This document shows, piece after piece, positions 13,252 to 13,811 of a stretch of DNA of 13,811 nt. The position numbers and the translations under genes were made by a program. How positions within the stretch are numbered: the stretch's first letter is position 1; every line of letters begins with the position of its first letter. The stretch lies in NCBI GenBank assembly GCA_018378255.1, contig JAGZXV010000159.1:1-13811 (forward strand). Direction: 5' to 3'. The DNA comes from Clostridiaceae bacterium (lineage in GTDB: Bacteria; Bacillota; Clostridia; Lachnospirales; Lachnospiraceae). The notes under the pieces are model-generated. The model had not been told where the DNA came from. It searched no databases and worked only from the letters and a program-made list of their open reading frames with translations.

Positions 13252-13811
13252 TCACTGCTGCTTGATGCCAAATATCGGTTCCGTATTTTCCGGTTCCATG
13301 GTTTCTTCCATGGTTTCTTCCATGGTTTCTTCCATGGTTTCTTCCACAGAATCATTTTCATCCTTAATTTCCCCGGCATCCGTATTTTTACCTTCTGCCT
13401 GTTCCGTCTCCGTTTCTTTTGTTACCTCCACCTCATCCTGAATACCAGCCTTCTGGTTAAATAACGGGCTGGACTTTCCATTCATCATAGGTGCCACAAA
13501 CAGATAAATACAAATTCCCGCAACGCAGGCCGCTATAAATAAAACTGCGGCAAGAGCGGCAAACAATCCAGCTCTGCTCTTTTTCCCGGCCGGAGGATTC
13601 TGTCTTCCGGTTTGTGGAACAGGCGGCGCAGGTATGGGTGCGGGCGGAGGCGATGGTGAGATGACGGCTCCCGCCCGACGCTCTCCCTGGGGCATGAGCA
13701 CTTCCGTTTCATCTCCATACTCTTCCGGGGCCAGATATTCGGTATCTCCTGATATATCCGGCAATTCCCCTACTCTAAGTCCGCATTTCAAACAGAATTT
13801 ACTGCCCGGCT
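13252..13811 (-). CDS. Zinc-ribbon / Pro-rich / TM protein with acidic repeat tail (N-terminus cut by window edge)
   Basis: 185 residues are visible. The frame stays open to the window edge and begins within KFCLKCG, the second CxxC of a zinc ribbon, so the TTG at 13791 is internal and not a start. A segment with two TExL motifs (DTEYLAP, ETEVLMP) follows, then a Pro-rich linker (about residues 50-73 of the visible part), GKKSR, a TM helix at about 80-106 and a short acidic tail with the EETM repeat. The layout predicts a cytosolic ribbon and a short extracellular tail of about 75 residues with no recognised domain. It ends 82 bases before the ribbon-less repeat protein, so it may supply a ribbon partner in trans. 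That is inference. The true start lies beyond the window. Confidence 0.85.
   Translation of the reverse strand, partial: PGSKFCLKCGLRVGELPDISGDTEYLAPEEYGDETEVLMPQGERRAGAVISPSPPPAPIPAPPVPQTGRQNPPAGKKSRAGLFAALAAVLFIAACVAGICIYLFVAPMMNGKSSPLFNQKAGIQDEVEVTKETETEQAEGKNTDAGEIKDENDSVEETMEETMEETMEETMEPENTEPIFGIKQQ
13296..13343 (-). repeat. Four perfect 12-bp tandem repeats encoding EETM
   Basis: The plus-strand unit CCATGGTTTCTT occurs four times in a row without mismatch and encodes EETM x4 near the C-terminus of the partial ribbon protein. Each unit includes the palindrome CCATGG. The unit is a multiple of three, so slippage would change tail length but not frame. Confidence 0.95.

Noticed and set aside
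13786..13791. TTG at 13791 or ATG at 13786 as start of the right-edge gene
   Set aside because: The frame continues upstream through KFC to the window edge, completing a zinc-ribbon CxxC, and the ATG frame stops after three codons.
1..13811. Known defence, toxin-antitoxin, prophage or secretion-system locus
   Set aside because: No nuclease, toxin, integrase, helicase or secretion ATPase signature was found in any frame.

Overview
The window looks like part of a chromosome from a Gram-positive Firmicute, most likely a gut Lachnospiraceae/Clostridium-type organism. This is an inference from the strong AGGAGG-type ribosome binding sites, the long co-directional run of genes, the lipoprotein signals, and the protein families (DUF2156, Eis-like GNAT, and membrane proteins with zinc ribbons, VWA, YARHG and SH3b domains). 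No rRNA, tRNA, CRISPR array, transposase or phage gene was seen.

All eleven genes lie on the minus strand, so transcription runs from position 13811 towards 1. Both end genes are cut by the window. There is no gene-free stretch longer than 140 bases and no convincing terminator for minus-strand transcription, so much of the window could be one or a few overlapping transcripts.

Right block (13811 to 5520), an envelope 'zinc-ribbon' cluster. Five of its six proteins carry the short CxxC...CxxC ribbon. In order of transcription they are: a partial ribbon/Pro-rich/TM/acidic-tail protein; a 614-residue membrane-anchored repeat protein without ribbons; its 789-residue paralog with three ribbons; a small soluble coiled-coil protein with a C-terminal ribbon; a 667-residue ribbon/TM/coil/VWA/YARHG protein; and a ribbon/TM/SH3b protein. 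The membrane members share one plan: cytosolic N-terminal ribbon, charged or proline-rich linker, one TM helix, and a large extracellular part. The SH3b gene overlaps the next gene at TAATG. That gene encodes a membrane-anchored M14 zinc peptidase, which links the cluster to the cell wall.

Middle block (4216 to 2158): a stand-alone DUF2156 (MprF C-terminal-like acyltransferase fold) protein, then an Eis-like GNAT acetyltransferase four bases downstream. The GNAT carries an in-frame 30-bp tandem repeat inside its C-terminal domain.

Left block (2083 to 1): two consecutive lipoproteins, each with N-terminal TPR-like helices and a C-terminal region of MORN-like repeats. They are three bases apart and probably diverged duplicates.

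Taken together the window encodes mainly surface-exposed or membrane-tethered proteins. The most intriguing possibility is that the shared ribbons act as common docking modules for an undescribed envelope complex. This is a hypothesis from architecture and gene order only.
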